A stretch of DNA of 64,000 nucleotides from Burkholderia sp. HI2500 (GTDB taxonomy: Bacteria; Pseudomonadota; Gammaproteobacteria; Burkholderiales; Burkholderiaceae), in assembly GCF_002223055.1 (NCBI RefSeq), contig NZ_NKFL01000004.1:1-64000 (forward strand). The letters are read 5' to 3'. Both the position numbers and the translations under genes were made by a program. Under the pieces are notes generated by a model. It did no database searches and was not told where the DNA came from. It saw only the letters and a list, made by a program, of their open reading frames with translations. Below are positions 1 to 8,895 of the stretch, piece after piece; the first letter of the stretch is position 1, and each line of letters starts with the position of its first letter.

Positions 1-2
1 TT

Positions 3-117
3 TGCCTGATGACCATAGCGAGTCGGTCCCACCCCTTCCCATCCCGAACAGGACCGTGAAACGACTCTACGCCGATGATAGTGCGGATTCCCGTGTGAAA
101 GTAGGTAATCGTCAGGC
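3..117 (+). rRNA. rrf: 5S ribosomal RNA
   Basis: Component of the large ribosomal subunit. The 5' end (TGCCTGATGACC) pairs with the 3' end (GTCAGGC), and the conserved internal segment CCCATCCCGAACAGGACC is present at about 38-55. Length of about 115 nt is normal. It lies at the window edge, so it is read as the last gene of an rRNA operon whose 16S and 23S genes are outside the window. The exact ends are estimated from the terminal stem. Confidence 0.96.
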
Positions 118-131
118 TCCCTAAGCCAAGA

Positions 132-157
132 ACCCCCGCCCGAAAGGCGGGGGTTTT
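132..157 (+). terminator. Rho-independent terminator of the rRNA operon
   Basis: The stem CCCCCGCC / GGCGGGGG with a CGAAA loop is followed by TTTTT. It sits about 15 nt after the 5S rRNA, where an rrn operon terminator is expected. Confidence 0.9.
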
Positions 158-557
158 TGCATTTGGGCGGCGGAAATGCATGGGCGCGCGGAGTGGACGG
201 CCTGGCTGGAGTTTCCTCATCGCCTACTCCCAATTAGAAGCGCTCGCAGCTCCCGGCACGCCAATCGGCCAGTATCATCCGCGATCCCTTGGCCTATTGC
301 TGCTATCTCCGATCAAAGCTGCAATTTCTCTCTCCCGCGCCTCGGTTGGCACACTCGGACGTGATTAGCTTGCCATCGTCGACAACGAGTGTCGGGTCAC
401 CATGCAAATCCCCCGCGGACGACGCACCAAACCACCGAAACCGAGCCGATTCCCCCCATCGCGTTTCGGCCAAATACCTCAGAAACCGTACGAAATGAAC
501 GTTTTATTCGGCGTGTCCACGTAAAATTTGCGAATCCCCATCTCTGCACACAAAACG
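158..557. other. Intergenic region, no gene supported
   Basis: About 400 bp between the rRNA terminator and the oxidoreductase gene. It is visibly less GC-rich than its surroundings. Short frames on both strands show no recognisable protein. A TAAAAT hexamer at 522-527 could be a -10 element for the downstream gene, but no matching -35 is present at the right distance. It may hold worn remnants of an older gene. Confidence 0.5.
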
Positions 558-2633
558 ATGAACGCCGCCATTCAGGTAGCTCGGGCCGTTTGCCCGCATG
601 ATTGTCCGGACACGTGCGCAATGCGTGTGACTGTCGAAAACGGCAAGGCGATCAAGGTCACGGGCGATCCGGACCATCCGCCGACACAAGGCGTGTTGTG
701 TACGAAAGTCAGCCGATACGCCGATCGCGTTCATCACCCCGACCGCCTCACCGTCCCGCTCAAACGTATCGGTGCCAAAGGGGAAGGGCATTTCGTACCC
801 ATCAGCTGGGATGAGGCGTTCGATGAGATCGGCCGTCGTCTCGGTGAAATCGCGGCGCGCACACCGGAAGCAATCGTGCCGTACAGCTATGCGGGGACGA
901 TGGGGCTCGTGCAGGGGGAGGGGATCGCCCAGCGATTCTTCCACAAGCTCGGTGCCTCGCGACTCGAACGCACGATTTGCGCGGCGGCCGGTGCAGCGGG
1001 GTTGCGTTACACCTATGGCGGTAGTCTCGGCATGCACCTCGAGCATTTCGAGGAAAGCGAGCTGATTCTGATTTGGGGAGCAAACCCGATCGCGTCGAGC
1101 CTGCACTTCTGGACGCGTGCGCAGGAAGCGAAGCGCCGAGGCGCACGTCTTGTCGCCATCGATCCGTATCGTTCGCTGACAGCGGAGAAGTGTCATCAGC
1201 ACATCGCGTTGAAACCCGGTACCGACGGCGCGTTCGCACTCGGCATGATGCATGTGCTGATGACCGAAGACCTGCTCGATCACGATTACATCGCCAGCCA
1301 TACGCTCGGCTTCGACGCGCTCAAGGAGCGGGCGATGTCCTATCCCCCGGAACGCGTTGCGCAGATCTGCGGGATCGACGCGTCGGAGCTGATCGACCTT
1401 GCACGTCGTTACGGTGCCACCCGCAAGGCATCGATCCGTCTCAACTACGGCATGCAGCGTGTTCGCGGTGGCGGCAACGCCGTGCGCGCGATCGCAAGCC
1501 TGCCTGCGCTGACGGGCGCCTGGCGGGACCGGGCCGGCGGGCTGTTGCTCTCGTCGTCGGAATCCGCGCCGGTCAATCAGGCTGCGCTGCTTCGCCCGGA
1601 TTTGATGCCGGGCTGGCCGCACAAACTGCCGCGCATCATCAACATGAACGCGATCGGCGACGCGCTGCTGCACCCGGGCGATGCCACCTTCGGGCCGAAG
1701 GTCGAAGCGGTGATCGTATACAACTCGAACCCGGTGGCTGTCGCGCCGGATTCATCGAAGGTCGCGGCAGGGTTCGCACGTGACGATCTGTTCACGGTCG
1801 TTCTCGAGCATTTCAAGACAGATACCGTCGATTTCGCCGATATTGTGTTGCCGGCCACTACCCAGCTCGAGCATCTGGACATCCACAAATCGTACGGTCA
1901 CACCTATGTGATGGCGAACCTGCCGTCGATTCCTCCGGTGGGAGAGGCTCGGCCGAATACGGAGATCTTCCGCGGCATCGCGCGCAGCATGGGGCTCGAC
2001 GAACCCGCGCTTTATCACAGCGACGAAGAGGTCGCGCGCGCGGCGCTCCGCTGGGACGATCCGGTGCTCGACAGCGATTGGGACACGCTCAAGCGCGATG
2101 GCTGGTTGAAGCTCAAGCTGCCGGAGGCGCCGTTCGCGAACGGCGGTTTCCGCACGCCGTCCGGCAAGTGTGAGTTCTACAGCCCCCGACTCGAGCAGAT
2201 GGGCGCGGATCCCGTGCCCGACTACCTGCCGCCATTCGAGTCGGCCGAGGCCGCGCCCGATCTCGCCGCACGCTATCCGCTCGCGATGATCTCGCCGCCG
2301 GCTCGCCACTTCCTGAACAGTACGTTCGTGAACGTCGACAGCCTGCGTCATACCGAAGGCGAGCCGCATCTCGACATCCACCCGTCTGACGCCGATGCGC
2401 GCGGTATCGCGGAAGGTGACGTCGTTCGCATCTTCAACGACCGCGGATCGATGCAGGCGCTCGCGAGAATTACCGATCGCGCGCGCGCAGGGCTCGTCGT
2501 CGGGCTGTCGATCTGGTGGAAGAAGCTGTCGCCGGACGGCAGAAACGCGAACGAAGTGACGAGCCAGGCACTCACCGATCTCGGCAATTCGGCGACGTTC
2601 TACGACTGCCTCGTGGAAGTTGAGCGCATTTGA
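558..2633 (+). CDS. Molybdopterin-dependent oxidoreductase with 4Fe-4S cluster
   Basis: A 691-residue member of the molybdopterin oxidoreductase superfamily (formate dehydrogenase/BisC/thiosulfate reductase-like). The N-terminus carries the [4Fe-4S] ligand pattern Cys12-x3-Cys16-x3-Cys20-x27-Cys48. The large middle part is the molybdopterin-binding catalytic region, and the last ~120 residues (from about HFLNSTFVNV) match the C-terminal dinucleotide-binding domain. There is no twin-arginine signal, so a cytoplasmic location is inferred. The ATG at 558 is preferred over an upstream TTG at 528 because the Fe-S domain starts right after it. The substrate cannot be told from sequence. No partner subunit or cofactor-biosynthesis gene is adjacent, so it probably acts alone. 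Confidence 0.88.
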   Translation: MNAAIQVARAVCPHDCPDTCAMRVTVENGKAIKVTGDPDHPPTQGVLCTKVSRYADRVHHPDRLTVPLKRIGAKGEGHFVPISWDEAFDEIGRRLGEIAARTPEAIVPYSYAGTMGLVQGEGIAQRFFHKLGASRLERTICAAAGAAGLRYTYGGSLGMHLEHFEESELILIWGANPIASSLHFWTRAQEAKRRGARLVAIDPYRSLTAEKCHQHIALKPGTDGAFALGMMHVLMTEDLLDHDYIASHTLGFDALKERAMSYPPERVAQICGIDASELIDLARRYGATRKASIRLNYGMQRVRGGGNAVRAIASLPALTGAWRDRAGGLLLSSSESAPVNQAALLRPDLMPGWPHKLPRIINMNAIGDALLHPGDATFGPKVEAVIVYNSNPVAVAPDSSKVAAGFARDDLFTVVLEHFKTDTVDFADIVLPATTQLEHLDIHKSYGHTYVMANLPSIPPVGEARPNTEIFRGIARSMGLDEPALYHSDEEVARAALRWDDPVLDSDWDTLKRDGWLKLKLPEAPFANGGFRTPSGKCEFYSPRLEQMGADPVPDYLPPFESAEAAPDLAARYPLAMISPPARHFLNSTFVNVDSLRHTEGEPHLDIHPSDADARGIAEGDVVRIFNDRGSMQALARITDRARAGLVVGLSIWWKKLSPDGRNANEVTSQALTDLGNSATFYDCLVEVERI

Positions 2634-2769
2634 TCGGATATCACCGTATCATCAGACGAATTTCCACTGAAGTTCGAAGTGGACATCTAACCCTGTTGTC
2701 TCGGAACGAGCGAGCCGTTACGATGCGTTTTAGCACGACCATTCGAAAATCTGTGAGGAGACGCGCGGT

Positions 2770-4443
2770 ATGGACAAAATTTGGCTGAAATCGTACCCAC
2801 CCGGCGTTCCAGCCGAAATTGACGCGTCTCCTTATCCCTCCGTTCCCGACCTGCTCGACGAAAGCTTCCGGCAGTATCGCGACCGCACGGCATTCGTCTG
2901 CATGGGCAAGGGCATCACGTACGGCGAACTCGACACGCTGTCGCGCCAGTTCGGCGCGTGGCTGCAATCGCGCGGGCTTGCGCGCGGGGCGCGCGTCGCG
3001 ATCATGATGCCGAACGTGCTGCAGTACCCCGTGGCGATCGCCGCGGTACTGCGCGCGGGCTACACCGTCGTCAACGTCAACCCGCTCTATACGCCGCGCG
3101 AGCTCGAGCATCAGCTGAAGGACAGCGGTGCGGAGGCGATCGTCATCCTCGAGAATTTCGCGTCGACGCTGCAGGCCGTCATCGCGAATACGGGCGTCAA
3201 GCACGTCGTCGTTGCATCGATGGGCGATCTGCTGGGCATCAAGGGATGGCTCGTCAACTACGTCGTGCGCAACGTCAAGAAGATGGTGCCTGCCTGGCAG
3301 CTGCCGTCGTTCACGCGCTTCAAGGCCGCACTGTCGGAAGGTGCGCGCCAGGCATTCAAGGCGCAGAAGATCGGCCCCGATGACGTCGCGTTCCTGCAAT
3401 ACACGGGCGGTACGACCGGCGTGGCGAAGGGGGCGACGCTGCTGCACCGGAACATCGTGTCGAACGTGCTGCAGGCGGGCGCCTGGCATCATCCGGCTCA
3501 CGAGAAGTTTCCGGACGTGAAACAGTTCGTGACCGTTGTCGCGCTGCCGCTGTATCACGTGTTCGCGCTGACCGTCTGCGGCTTCCTGACGATGCGTACC
3601 GGTGGCATGGGCATCCTGATCCCGAATCCGCGCGACATCGCCGGCATGATCAAGGAGCTGAAGGGCTACCAGATCTCGACGATCCCGGCGGTCAACACGC
3701 TGTACAACGCACTGCTGAACCATCCGGAATTCAGTCAGCTCGACCTGTCGAAGCTCGTGATCGCCAACGGCGGCGGCATGGCGATCCAGGAAGGCGTCGC
3801 GAAACGCTGGTATGAAAAGACCCATACGGCGATTATCGAGGGTTATGGGCTGTCTGAAACGTCGCCGGTGGCGACCTGCAACCCCGTGACGGCCACCGAG
3901 TACAGCGGGACGATCGGCTTGCCGCTGCCGTCGACCGAAGTGGCGATTCGCGACGACGCGGGCAACGACGTCGCGCTCGGCGAACCCGGCGAGATCTGCA
4001 TCCGCGGGCCGCAGGTGATGGCCGGCTACTGGAACCGGCCGGACGAAACCGCGAAGGTCATGTTCGCGGACGGCTTCTTCAAGACGGGCGACGTCGGCGT
4101 GATGGATGCGCGAGGTTACGTGAAGATCGTCGACCGGAAGAAGGACATGATCCTCGTGTCGGGCTTCAACGTGTACCCGAACGAAGTCGAGGACGTGGTG
4201 GCGTCGCATCCGGGCGTGTTCGAGGTGGCAGCGGTCGGCGTGCCCGACGAGCATTCCGGCGAAGCCGTGAAGCTGTTCGTCGTGAAGAAGGACCCGGCGC
4301 TCACCGACAAGGACATCCTTGCCTACTGCAAGGAGCGTCTCACAGGCTACAAGCGGCCGAAGCTGGTCGAGTTCCGTACGGAGCTGCCGAAAACGAACGT
4401 CGGCAAGATCCTGCGGCGCGAACTGCGCGACGGACGCGCATAA
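2770..4443 (+). CDS. fadD: Long-chain fatty acid-CoA ligase
   Basis: A 557-residue ANL-superfamily adenylating enzyme that activates fatty acids to acyl-CoA for beta-oxidation or lipid synthesis. The P-loop-like AMP motif YTGGTTGVAKGA lies near residues 213-224, YGLSETSP near 359-366, KTGDVG near 437, and the hinge/C-domain signature RKKDMILVSGFNVYPNEVE near 455-473. All are intact, and the length matches FadD. The ATG follows a GAGGAG ribosome site 8-9 nt upstream. It lies 136 bp after the oxidoreductase gene and is closed by its own terminator. Related acyl-CoA ligases share the fold, so chain-length preference is inferred from overall similarity. Confidence 0.93.
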   Translation: MDKIWLKSYPPGVPAEIDASPYPSVPDLLDESFRQYRDRTAFVCMGKGITYGELDTLSRQFGAWLQSRGLARGARVAIMMPNVLQYPVAIAAVLRAGYTVVNVNPLYTPRELEHQLKDSGAEAIVILENFASTLQAVIANTGVKHVVVASMGDLLGIKGWLVNYVVRNVKKMVPAWQLPSFTRFKAALSEGARQAFKAQKIGPDDVAFLQYTGGTTGVAKGATLLHRNIVSNVLQAGAWHHPAHEKFPDVKQFVTVVALPLYHVFALTVCGFLTMRTGGMGILIPNPRDIAGMIKELKGYQISTIPAVNTLYNALLNHPEFSQLDLSKLVIANGGGMAIQEGVAKRWYEKTHTAIIEGYGLSETSPVATCNPVTATEYSGTIGLPLPSTEVAIRDDAGNDVALGEPGEICIRGPQVMAGYWNRPDETAKVMFADGFFKTGDVGVMDARGYVKIVDRKKDMILVSGFNVYPNEVEDVVASHPGVFEVAAVGVPDEHSGEAVKLFVVKKDPALTDKDILAYCKERLTGYKRPKLVEFRTELPKTNVGKILRRELRDGRA

Positions 4444-4464
4444 CGGCGGTCGATCGATCGGAAC

Positions 4465-4497
4465 GAAAAAGCCCGGCTTGTGCCGGGCTTTTTCGTT
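4465..4497 (+). terminator. Rho-independent terminator after fadD
   Basis: Stem GCCCGGC / GCCGGGC (4471-4477 and 4482-4488) followed by TTTTT. It begins about 20 nt after the fadD stop codon. The A-run before the stem could let it work on the other strand too. Confidence 0.9.
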
Positions 4498-4667
4498 TGC
4501 GGCTTGACCCGGATGAGGCTGTTTCCGCGCGAGGCGGCTTCTGGCGTGGCTCGATGCGGCAGCAATGCGTTACGACGCAGCAAGGACAGGACGGTGCCTT
4601 CTCGATGAGCGCATCGGAGTCGATACGGTTCGCCACGCTCCGGCTTCGCGGCTGCACCGACCGGAAA

Positions 4668-4692
4668 AGAAAAAGGCGCCCGAAGGCGCCTT
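4668..4692 (-). terminator. Rho-independent terminator after the porin gene
   Basis: On the minus strand the stem GGCGCC / GGCGCC with a TTCG loop is followed by CTTTTTCTTTT. It is about 30 nt beyond the porin stop codon. Confidence 0.88.
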
Positions 4693-4722
4693 CAATATGC
4701 TGCGGCTTGCCAGGCAAGCTGA

Positions 4723-5874
4723 TTAGAACTTGTGACGGATGCCGACGCGTGCTGCGACCTGGTTGGCCGAGCTCGAACCTGCGAGACCGTTGATCGCTGC
4801 CGTCGCCTTCAGGACGTTGCCGTTCGAGTCGAGCACGTTGCCCGATGCGTGCTGGTACACGCCGATTGCGTACACGTCGGTACGCTTCGACAGGAAGTAG
4901 TCGACGCCCAGCGAGCCTTGGTGGTACTTGGCTGCCGAGTTGCCGTCGATCTTGCTGCCTTGCGTGTAGTCGTACGCAGCGCCGAGAATCAGCGCCGGGG
5001 TCAGCTGATACTTGAAGTTGATTTCGCCGTTGTTGAACGTCGCGGTCTGGTTCACGAACGGGCCTGCCGAGAAGCCCTTGAACTTCGTGTTCGAGTACGT
5101 CGCGCCGATCGTCGCTGCGCCGAACGTGTAGGCGCCGCCTGCACCGATGACCTGGTACGTGTTCGCGTTGTTCGCGTACCCGCCGTAGATCGGCGACGAG
5201 ACCGACGAAGACGCCGAGCCGTTGTTGAACATGCCGCCGAACTGGTTCGGCGTACGTGCGTTCAAGTAGCCGACGCCCAAGACCAGCGGGCCGTTGTTGT
5301 AGCCTGCGCCGAGCGACCAGACCTGGTTCTTCGAGAACTGGCCTGCCTGACCGCCGAAGCTGTACAGGCCGCCGAACGAGAAGCCGCCGTAGGTCGGGCT
5401 CGTGAACTTGACTGCGTTGTTCACGCGATACGCGTTGTTGAAGTTGTCGAGGTCGCCCGGGTGAGCGGCGATGTAGCCGCCCCACTGGTCGCCTGCCTCG
5501 AGCGGGCCGACGAAGTCGACGACGGAGTCGTATTGACGACCCAGCGTGACCGTACCGTACTGGCTCGACAGGCCGACGTAAGCCTGACGACCGAACATCA
5601 GGCCGCCCTGACCGAGCTTGCCGCTGTTCACGTCGAAACCGTTTTCGAGGGTGAAGATCGCCTTCAGGCCGCCACCGAGGTCTTCGGTGCCGCGCAGGCC
5701 GAAGCGGCTGCCTTGCATCACGCCGCTGGCCATGCTGTACAGATGCTTGCCGCCCGCGTTGTTGTTGAAGAGCAGGCCTTCATCGATGATGCCGTAAAGC
5801 GTCACGCTGCTTTGCGCATGGGCAGCGCCAGCGAACGCGCCCAGCGCGACGAGCGCGAGAAGCGACTTTTTCAT
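4723..5874 (-). CDS. Outer-membrane general porin (OmpC/Omp38-type)
   Basis: A 383-residue Gram-negative porin that forms a trimeric beta-barrel for diffusion of small solutes. The N-terminus is a typical signal peptide (MKKSLLALVALGAFAGAAHA, cleavage after AHA), and the mature protein begins QSSVTLYGIID, a hallmark of betaproteobacterial porins. The chain alternates beta strands with Gly/Asn-rich loops and ends in the outer-membrane insertion signal with C-terminal Phe (GIRHKF). An in-frame start seven codons upstream was rejected because the signal peptide should begin with MKK. It is a single-gene unit with its own terminator. Burkholderia carries many paralogues, so no specific symbol is given. 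Confidence 0.94.
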   Translation of the reverse strand: MKKSLLALVALGAFAGAAHAQSSVTLYGIIDEGLLFNNNAGGKHLYSMASGVMQGSRFGLRGTEDLGGGLKAIFTLENGFDVNSGKLGQGGLMFGRQAYVGLSSQYGTVTLGRQYDSVVDFVGPLEAGDQWGGYIAAHPGDLDNFNNAYRVNNAVKFTSPTYGGFSFGGLYSFGGQAGQFSKNQVWSLGAGYNNGPLVLGVGYLNARTPNQFGGMFNNGSASSSVSSPIYGGYANNANTYQVIGAGGAYTFGAATIGATYSNTKFKGFSAGPFVNQTATFNNGEINFKYQLTPALILGAAYDYTQGSKIDGNSAAKYHQGSLGVDYFLSKRTDVYAIGVYQHASGNVLDSNGNVLKATAAINGLAGSSSANQVAARVGIRHKF

Positions 5875-5929
5875 TAACGGATCTCCAAAATTCACTGAAT
5901 TTTTCTGGCGGGGCGGATAGTTATGTTCT

Positions 5930-5948
5930 GTTGACGGGCCCCATCAAC
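5930..5948. promoter_or_regulatory. Dyad-symmetric site upstream of the porin gene
   Basis: The 19-bp imperfect palindrome GTTGACGGGCCCCATCAAC lies about 56 bp upstream of the porin start codon. Porin genes are commonly controlled from this region, but no known operator consensus is recognised here. It could also act as a leader hairpin. Confidence 0.3.
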
Positions 5949-6150
5949 TTCGCAAGAAGTCGCACGTAATGTAGCAAAACCGTTTTTTGCCACAAAGCGA
6001 AATGCCGAAGCTCAAGGTCGCCATGTTTCCTTTATGCAACAATGGTTAAAATCACGGGTTAACCGCAATTTCCGCTGAATAATCAAGTCGGTTACGCAGC
6101 GGACTCGTGCCCTTGCCGCTCGCGGCAGCACCTGCAGCCAGGAGAACAGG

Positions 6151-6777
6151 ATGGTGTTGGATGAACTGATCAGCGAATTCGATCGCGGCCTGCGATCGCT
6201 GACCGGCATTAGCCGGATGAGCCGGCCGGTGCCCGCGCCGGCGGAGGCGCCGGCCGTCGAGCTGACGCCTGCGGAGCGTACGCATGCCGCCGGGCTGATG
6301 CGCGTGAACCACGTCGGCGAGGTCTGCGCGCAGGCGCTGTACCAGGCGCAGAAACTCACCGCGCGCACGGCGTCGGCGAAGGCGATGTTCGAGGAGGCCG
6401 CACGCGAGGAGGAGGATCACCTCGCGTGGACCGCGCATCGCCTGAAAGAGCTCGACTCGCGCCCGAGCCTGCTGAACCCGCTCTGGTATGCGGGTTCGCT
6501 CGCAATCGGCGTGGCGGCCGGCGCGCTCGGCGACAAGGTCAGCCTCGGCTTCATGGCCGAGACCGAGCGGCAGGTCGAGAGCCATCTCGAAGGCCACATG
6601 TCCGAGTTGCCGGCGGCTGATACCGCGTCGCGCGCGATCGTCGACCAGATGCGGATCGACGAGGTGAAGCACGGCAAGGCCGCGGCCGACGCAGGCGGGA
6701 TCGAGCTGCCGCTGCCCGCGCGGATGCTGATGCGCGCCGCGTCGAAAGTCATGACGAGCACTGCGTACTATCTGTGA
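6151..6777 (+). CDS. coq7: Demethoxyubiquinone hydroxylase (ubiquinone biosynthesis)
   Basis: A 208-residue diiron carboxylate enzyme that hydroxylates 2-polyprenyl-3-methyl-6-methoxy-1,4-benzoquinol, the penultimate step of ubiquinone synthesis. Ligand motifs of the family are visible: [12 protein letters not shown] near residues 50-61, EEEDHLAW near 89-96, the E-x-x-H of [10 protein letters not shown], and RIDEVKHGK near 169-177. The AGGAGAACAGG site lies just before the ATG. Length fits the betaproteobacterial Coq7 group, which replaces UbiF in these organisms. It is monocistronic, facing the dcw promoter region. Confidence 0.94.
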   Translation: MVLDELISEFDRGLRSLTGISRMSRPVPAPAEAPAVELTPAERTHAAGLMRVNHVGEVCAQALYQAQKLTARTASAKAMFEEAAREEEDHLAWTAHRLKELDSRPSLLNPLWYAGSLAIGVAAGALGDKVSLGFMAETERQVESHLEGHMSELPAADTASRAIVDQMRIDEVKHGKAAADAGGIELPLPARMLMRAASKVMTSTAYYL

Positions 6778-7028
6778 GATTCCCACCGGGGCGATGCGTG
6801 ACGTCGCCCCGGTTCCCCACCGCTGATACCGCCCGTTTATTCCTCGTTTTCCCGCCCCCGAAAGCCCCGTCCGCACACCCGTCTGGCCCGCCTTTCTCAC
6901 GTATCACCTTCACAAGTTGCACTAGCTCATTCATTTATAACGGTTTTTAGAATGAGGGGCCGCATGAGCATGTGCGCGTAAGTCCTTGTTCTAACTAACA
7001 AAATTCGTCAAAAAAGCGGGCCGCTCCC

Positions 7029-7057
7029 TTGACCGTGCCACACCCTTCCTCTAAAGT
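7029..7057 (+). promoter_or_regulatory. Pmra: sigma-70 promoter of the division and cell wall cluster
   Basis: TTGACC (7029-7034), a 17-bp spacer, and TAAAGT (7052-7057). The -35 matches consensus at 5 of 6 bases and the -10 at 4 of 6. Predicted transcription would begin near 7064, inside the MraZ repeats, giving a leader of about 100 nt before mraZ. Position and overlap with the operator support it as the main dcw promoter. Confidence 0.65.
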
Positions 7058-7100
7058 GGGAGACAGTGTGAGAAAGTGTATTTTTGTGTGATTTGGCGGG
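7056..7100 (+). promoter_or_regulatory. MraZ operator: five direct repeats at 10-bp spacing
   Basis: GTGGG, GTGTG, GTGTA, GTGTG and GCGGG begin at 7056, 7066, 7076, 7086 and 7096, exactly one helical turn apart. Known MraZ operators are TGGGN repeats separated by 5 nt in front of mraZ, bound by an MraZ ring. The array begins inside the -10 element, so bound MraZ would block the promoter. This implies autorepression of the whole cluster. Confidence 0.75.
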
Positions 7101-7163
7101 CTATTCCGGCTAAATTCTCAGCATTGAGCGGGTGCTTCGGTGCCCTGAACGGGAGAGCGGAAA

Positions 7164-7592
7164 GTGTTCCAAGGGGCGTCGGCGCTGACGCTCGATGCGA
7201 AAGGGCGGATGTCGGTGCCGGCTCGCTATCGCGAAGCGCTGCAAGGACAGGCAGAAGGACGGGTGACTGTGACCAAGCACCCGGACGGCTGCCTGTTGCT
7301 GTTTCCGCGCCCGGAATGGGAGGTATTCCGCGCCAAGATCGCCGCGCTGCCGATGGACGCGCACTGGTGGCGGCGCATTTTTCTCGGCAATGCGATGGAT
7401 GTCGATCTCGACAGCGCGGGCCGGATTCTCGTATCGCCCGAGCTGCGCATGGCAGCCGGACTGGAAAAGGAAGTCATGTTGTTGGGAATGGGTAGTCACT
7501 TCGAGCTGTGGGATTCGCAGACCTACAACGCGAAGGAGCAGGCAGCGATGGCGCAGGGCATGCCCGACGCGCTGAAGAATTTCACGTTCTGA
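7164..7592 (+). CDS. mraZ: Transcriptional regulator MraZ
   Basis: A 142-residue DNA-binding protein with two SpoVT/AbrB-like halves (residues ~1-50 and ~75-120), including the family start [15 protein letters not shown] and a second DSAGRI repeat near residue 82. MraZ forms a multimeric ring that binds tandem TGGG-type boxes and represses the dcw operon. The start is GTG at 7164 with a GGGAGAG ribosome site 9 nt upstream. It is the first gene of the cluster, directly downstream of its own predicted operator, and rsmH starts 23 bp after its stop. Confidence 0.96.
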   Translation: MFQGASALTLDAKGRMSVPARYREALQGQAEGRVTVTKHPDGCLLLFPRPEWEVFRAKIAALPMDAHWWRRIFLGNAMDVDLDSAGRILVSPELRMAAGLEKEVMLLGMGSHFELWDSQTYNAKEQAAMAQGMPDALKNFTF

Positions 7593-7615
7593 TTGCGGTG
7601 ACGGAGACGCCCGCG

Positions 7616-8557
7616 ATGGGAAACGAATTGCAGCATCGGACCGTGTTGTTGGACGAAGCGGTCGAATCGCTCGTGACGCGACCGGACGGCATTTATGTCG
7701 ACGGTACGTTCGGGCGCGGCGGCCATAGCCGTGCGGTGCTCGCGCGGCTGGCGCCGGGCGGGCGGCTGATCGCGTTCGACAAGGATCCGAGGGCGATCGA
7801 GACGGCGCAGGGCATCGAGGATGCGCGCTTCTCGATCGTGCATAACAGCTTTGCATCGATGCGCGACGCGCTTGCGGCGCGCGGCGTCGAGAAGGTGTCG
7901 GGGGTGTTGCTCGACCTGGGCGTGTCCTCGCCGCAGGTGGACGATCCGGCGCGCGGCTTCAGCTTCCGCGCCGATGGTCCGCTGGACATGCGGATGGATC
8001 CGACGCGCGGCGAGTCGGCGGCGGAATGGCTCGCACGGGCTTCGGTGCAGGAATTGACGGAGGTGATACGGGATTATGGGGAAGAACGGTTTGCTTTTCA
8101 GATTGCAAAGGCGCTTGTTGCTCGCCGGGCAGAGTCCGACCGTCTTGGGCCTCTCGACACCACGGGCGAGCTTGCCCAAATCGTGGGTCACGTCGTCAAA
8201 ACCCGTGAGAAGGGCAAGGATCCGGCAACCCGCACCTTTCAGGCTATACGGATTCACGTCAATCAAGAGCTTGCGGACCTGCAAGTCGTACTAGACGCGG
8301 CACTGTCGTTGCTGGAGCAAGGGGGGCGGCTGGTGGTCATCAGCTTTCATTCACTCGAGGACCGGATCGTCAAGCGATTCATGCAGGCGCACGCGAGTGC
8401 GCCTGCGGTCGATCGTCGCCTGCCGATCCGCGCCGTCGACCTCCCGAGCCCGCCGCTCAAGATCATCAGCCGCCAGTTTCCGAGTGAAGCGGAAGTCGCT
8501 GCGAATCCGCGCGCCCGCTCCGCCGTGATGCGCATTGCGGAGCGCGTCACGCCATGA
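7616..8557 (+). CDS. rsmH: 16S rRNA m4C1402 methyltransferase
   Basis: A 313-residue SAM-dependent methyltransferase (formerly MraW) that methylates N4 of C1402 in the 16S rRNA decoding centre. The start [16 protein letters not shown] is the family N-terminus. The SAM-binding segment [16 protein letters not shown] is at about residues 23-38, [20 protein letters not shown] near 98-117, and [14 protein letters not shown] near 242-255. The ATG at 7616 was chosen over longer in-frame starts because it matches the family start. Its TGA overlaps the ATG of ftsL (ATGA), which indicates translational coupling. Confidence 0.96.
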   Translation: MGNELQHRTVLLDEAVESLVTRPDGIYVDGTFGRGGHSRAVLARLAPGGRLIAFDKDPRAIETAQGIEDARFSIVHNSFASMRDALAARGVEKVSGVLLDLGVSSPQVDDPARGFSFRADGPLDMRMDPTRGESAAEWLARASVQELTEVIRDYGEERFAFQIAKALVARRAESDRLGPLDTTGELAQIVGHVVKTREKGKDPATRTFQAIRIHVNQELADLQVVLDAALSLLEQGGRLVVISFHSLEDRIVKRFMQAHASAPAVDRRLPIRAVDLPSPPLKIISRQFPSEAEVAANPRARSAVMRIAERVTP

Positions 8558-8895
8558 GCCGCTTCAACATCTTCCTGCTGATCATCGTGATGGGTTGCGC
8601 GCTGTCGGTCGTCAATTCGACGAACCAGCAGCGTCAGATCTTCATCCAGCTGCAGCGTGCGCAGTCGCAGGAGCGTCAGCTCCAGCAGGACTACGCGCAG
8701 CTTCAATATCAGCAGAGCGCGCTGTCGAAGACGTCGCGCATCGAGCAGCTCGCGAACGATTCACTGAAGATGCAGCCGATCACGACCGGCCGCACGCAAT
8801 ACCTGACGCTGCCGCCGGGCGCGGCGAAGGCGATCGATGCGCCGATCCCGGCTTCGGCGGACACGGCCGGCAAGGGCAAGGGAGGCGCGCGATGA
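8554..8895 (+). CDS. ftsL: Cell division protein FtsL
   Basis: A 113-residue bitopic divisome protein. Residues ~4-20 form the single membrane helix ([17 protein letters not shown]). Residues ~24-70 are Gln/Arg-rich with a heptad pattern, the coiled coil that pairs with FtsB and bridges FtsQ to FtsI and FtsW. Sequence conservation of FtsL is low in general, so the call rests on topology, size and position between rsmH and ftsI. It overlaps both neighbours by 4 bp. Confidence 0.9.
   Translation: MSRFNIFLLIIVMGCALSVVNSTNQQRQIFIQLQRAQSQERQLQQDYAQLQYQQSALSKTSRIEQLANDSLKMQPITTGRTQYLTLPPGAAKAIDAPIPASADTAGKGKGGAR

Noticed and set aside
6917..6953. TTGCAC with TATAAC/TAGAAT as a dcw promoter
   Set aside because: Spacing is wrong (13 or 25 bp); the TTGACC-N17-TAAAGT pair next to the MraZ repeats is better.
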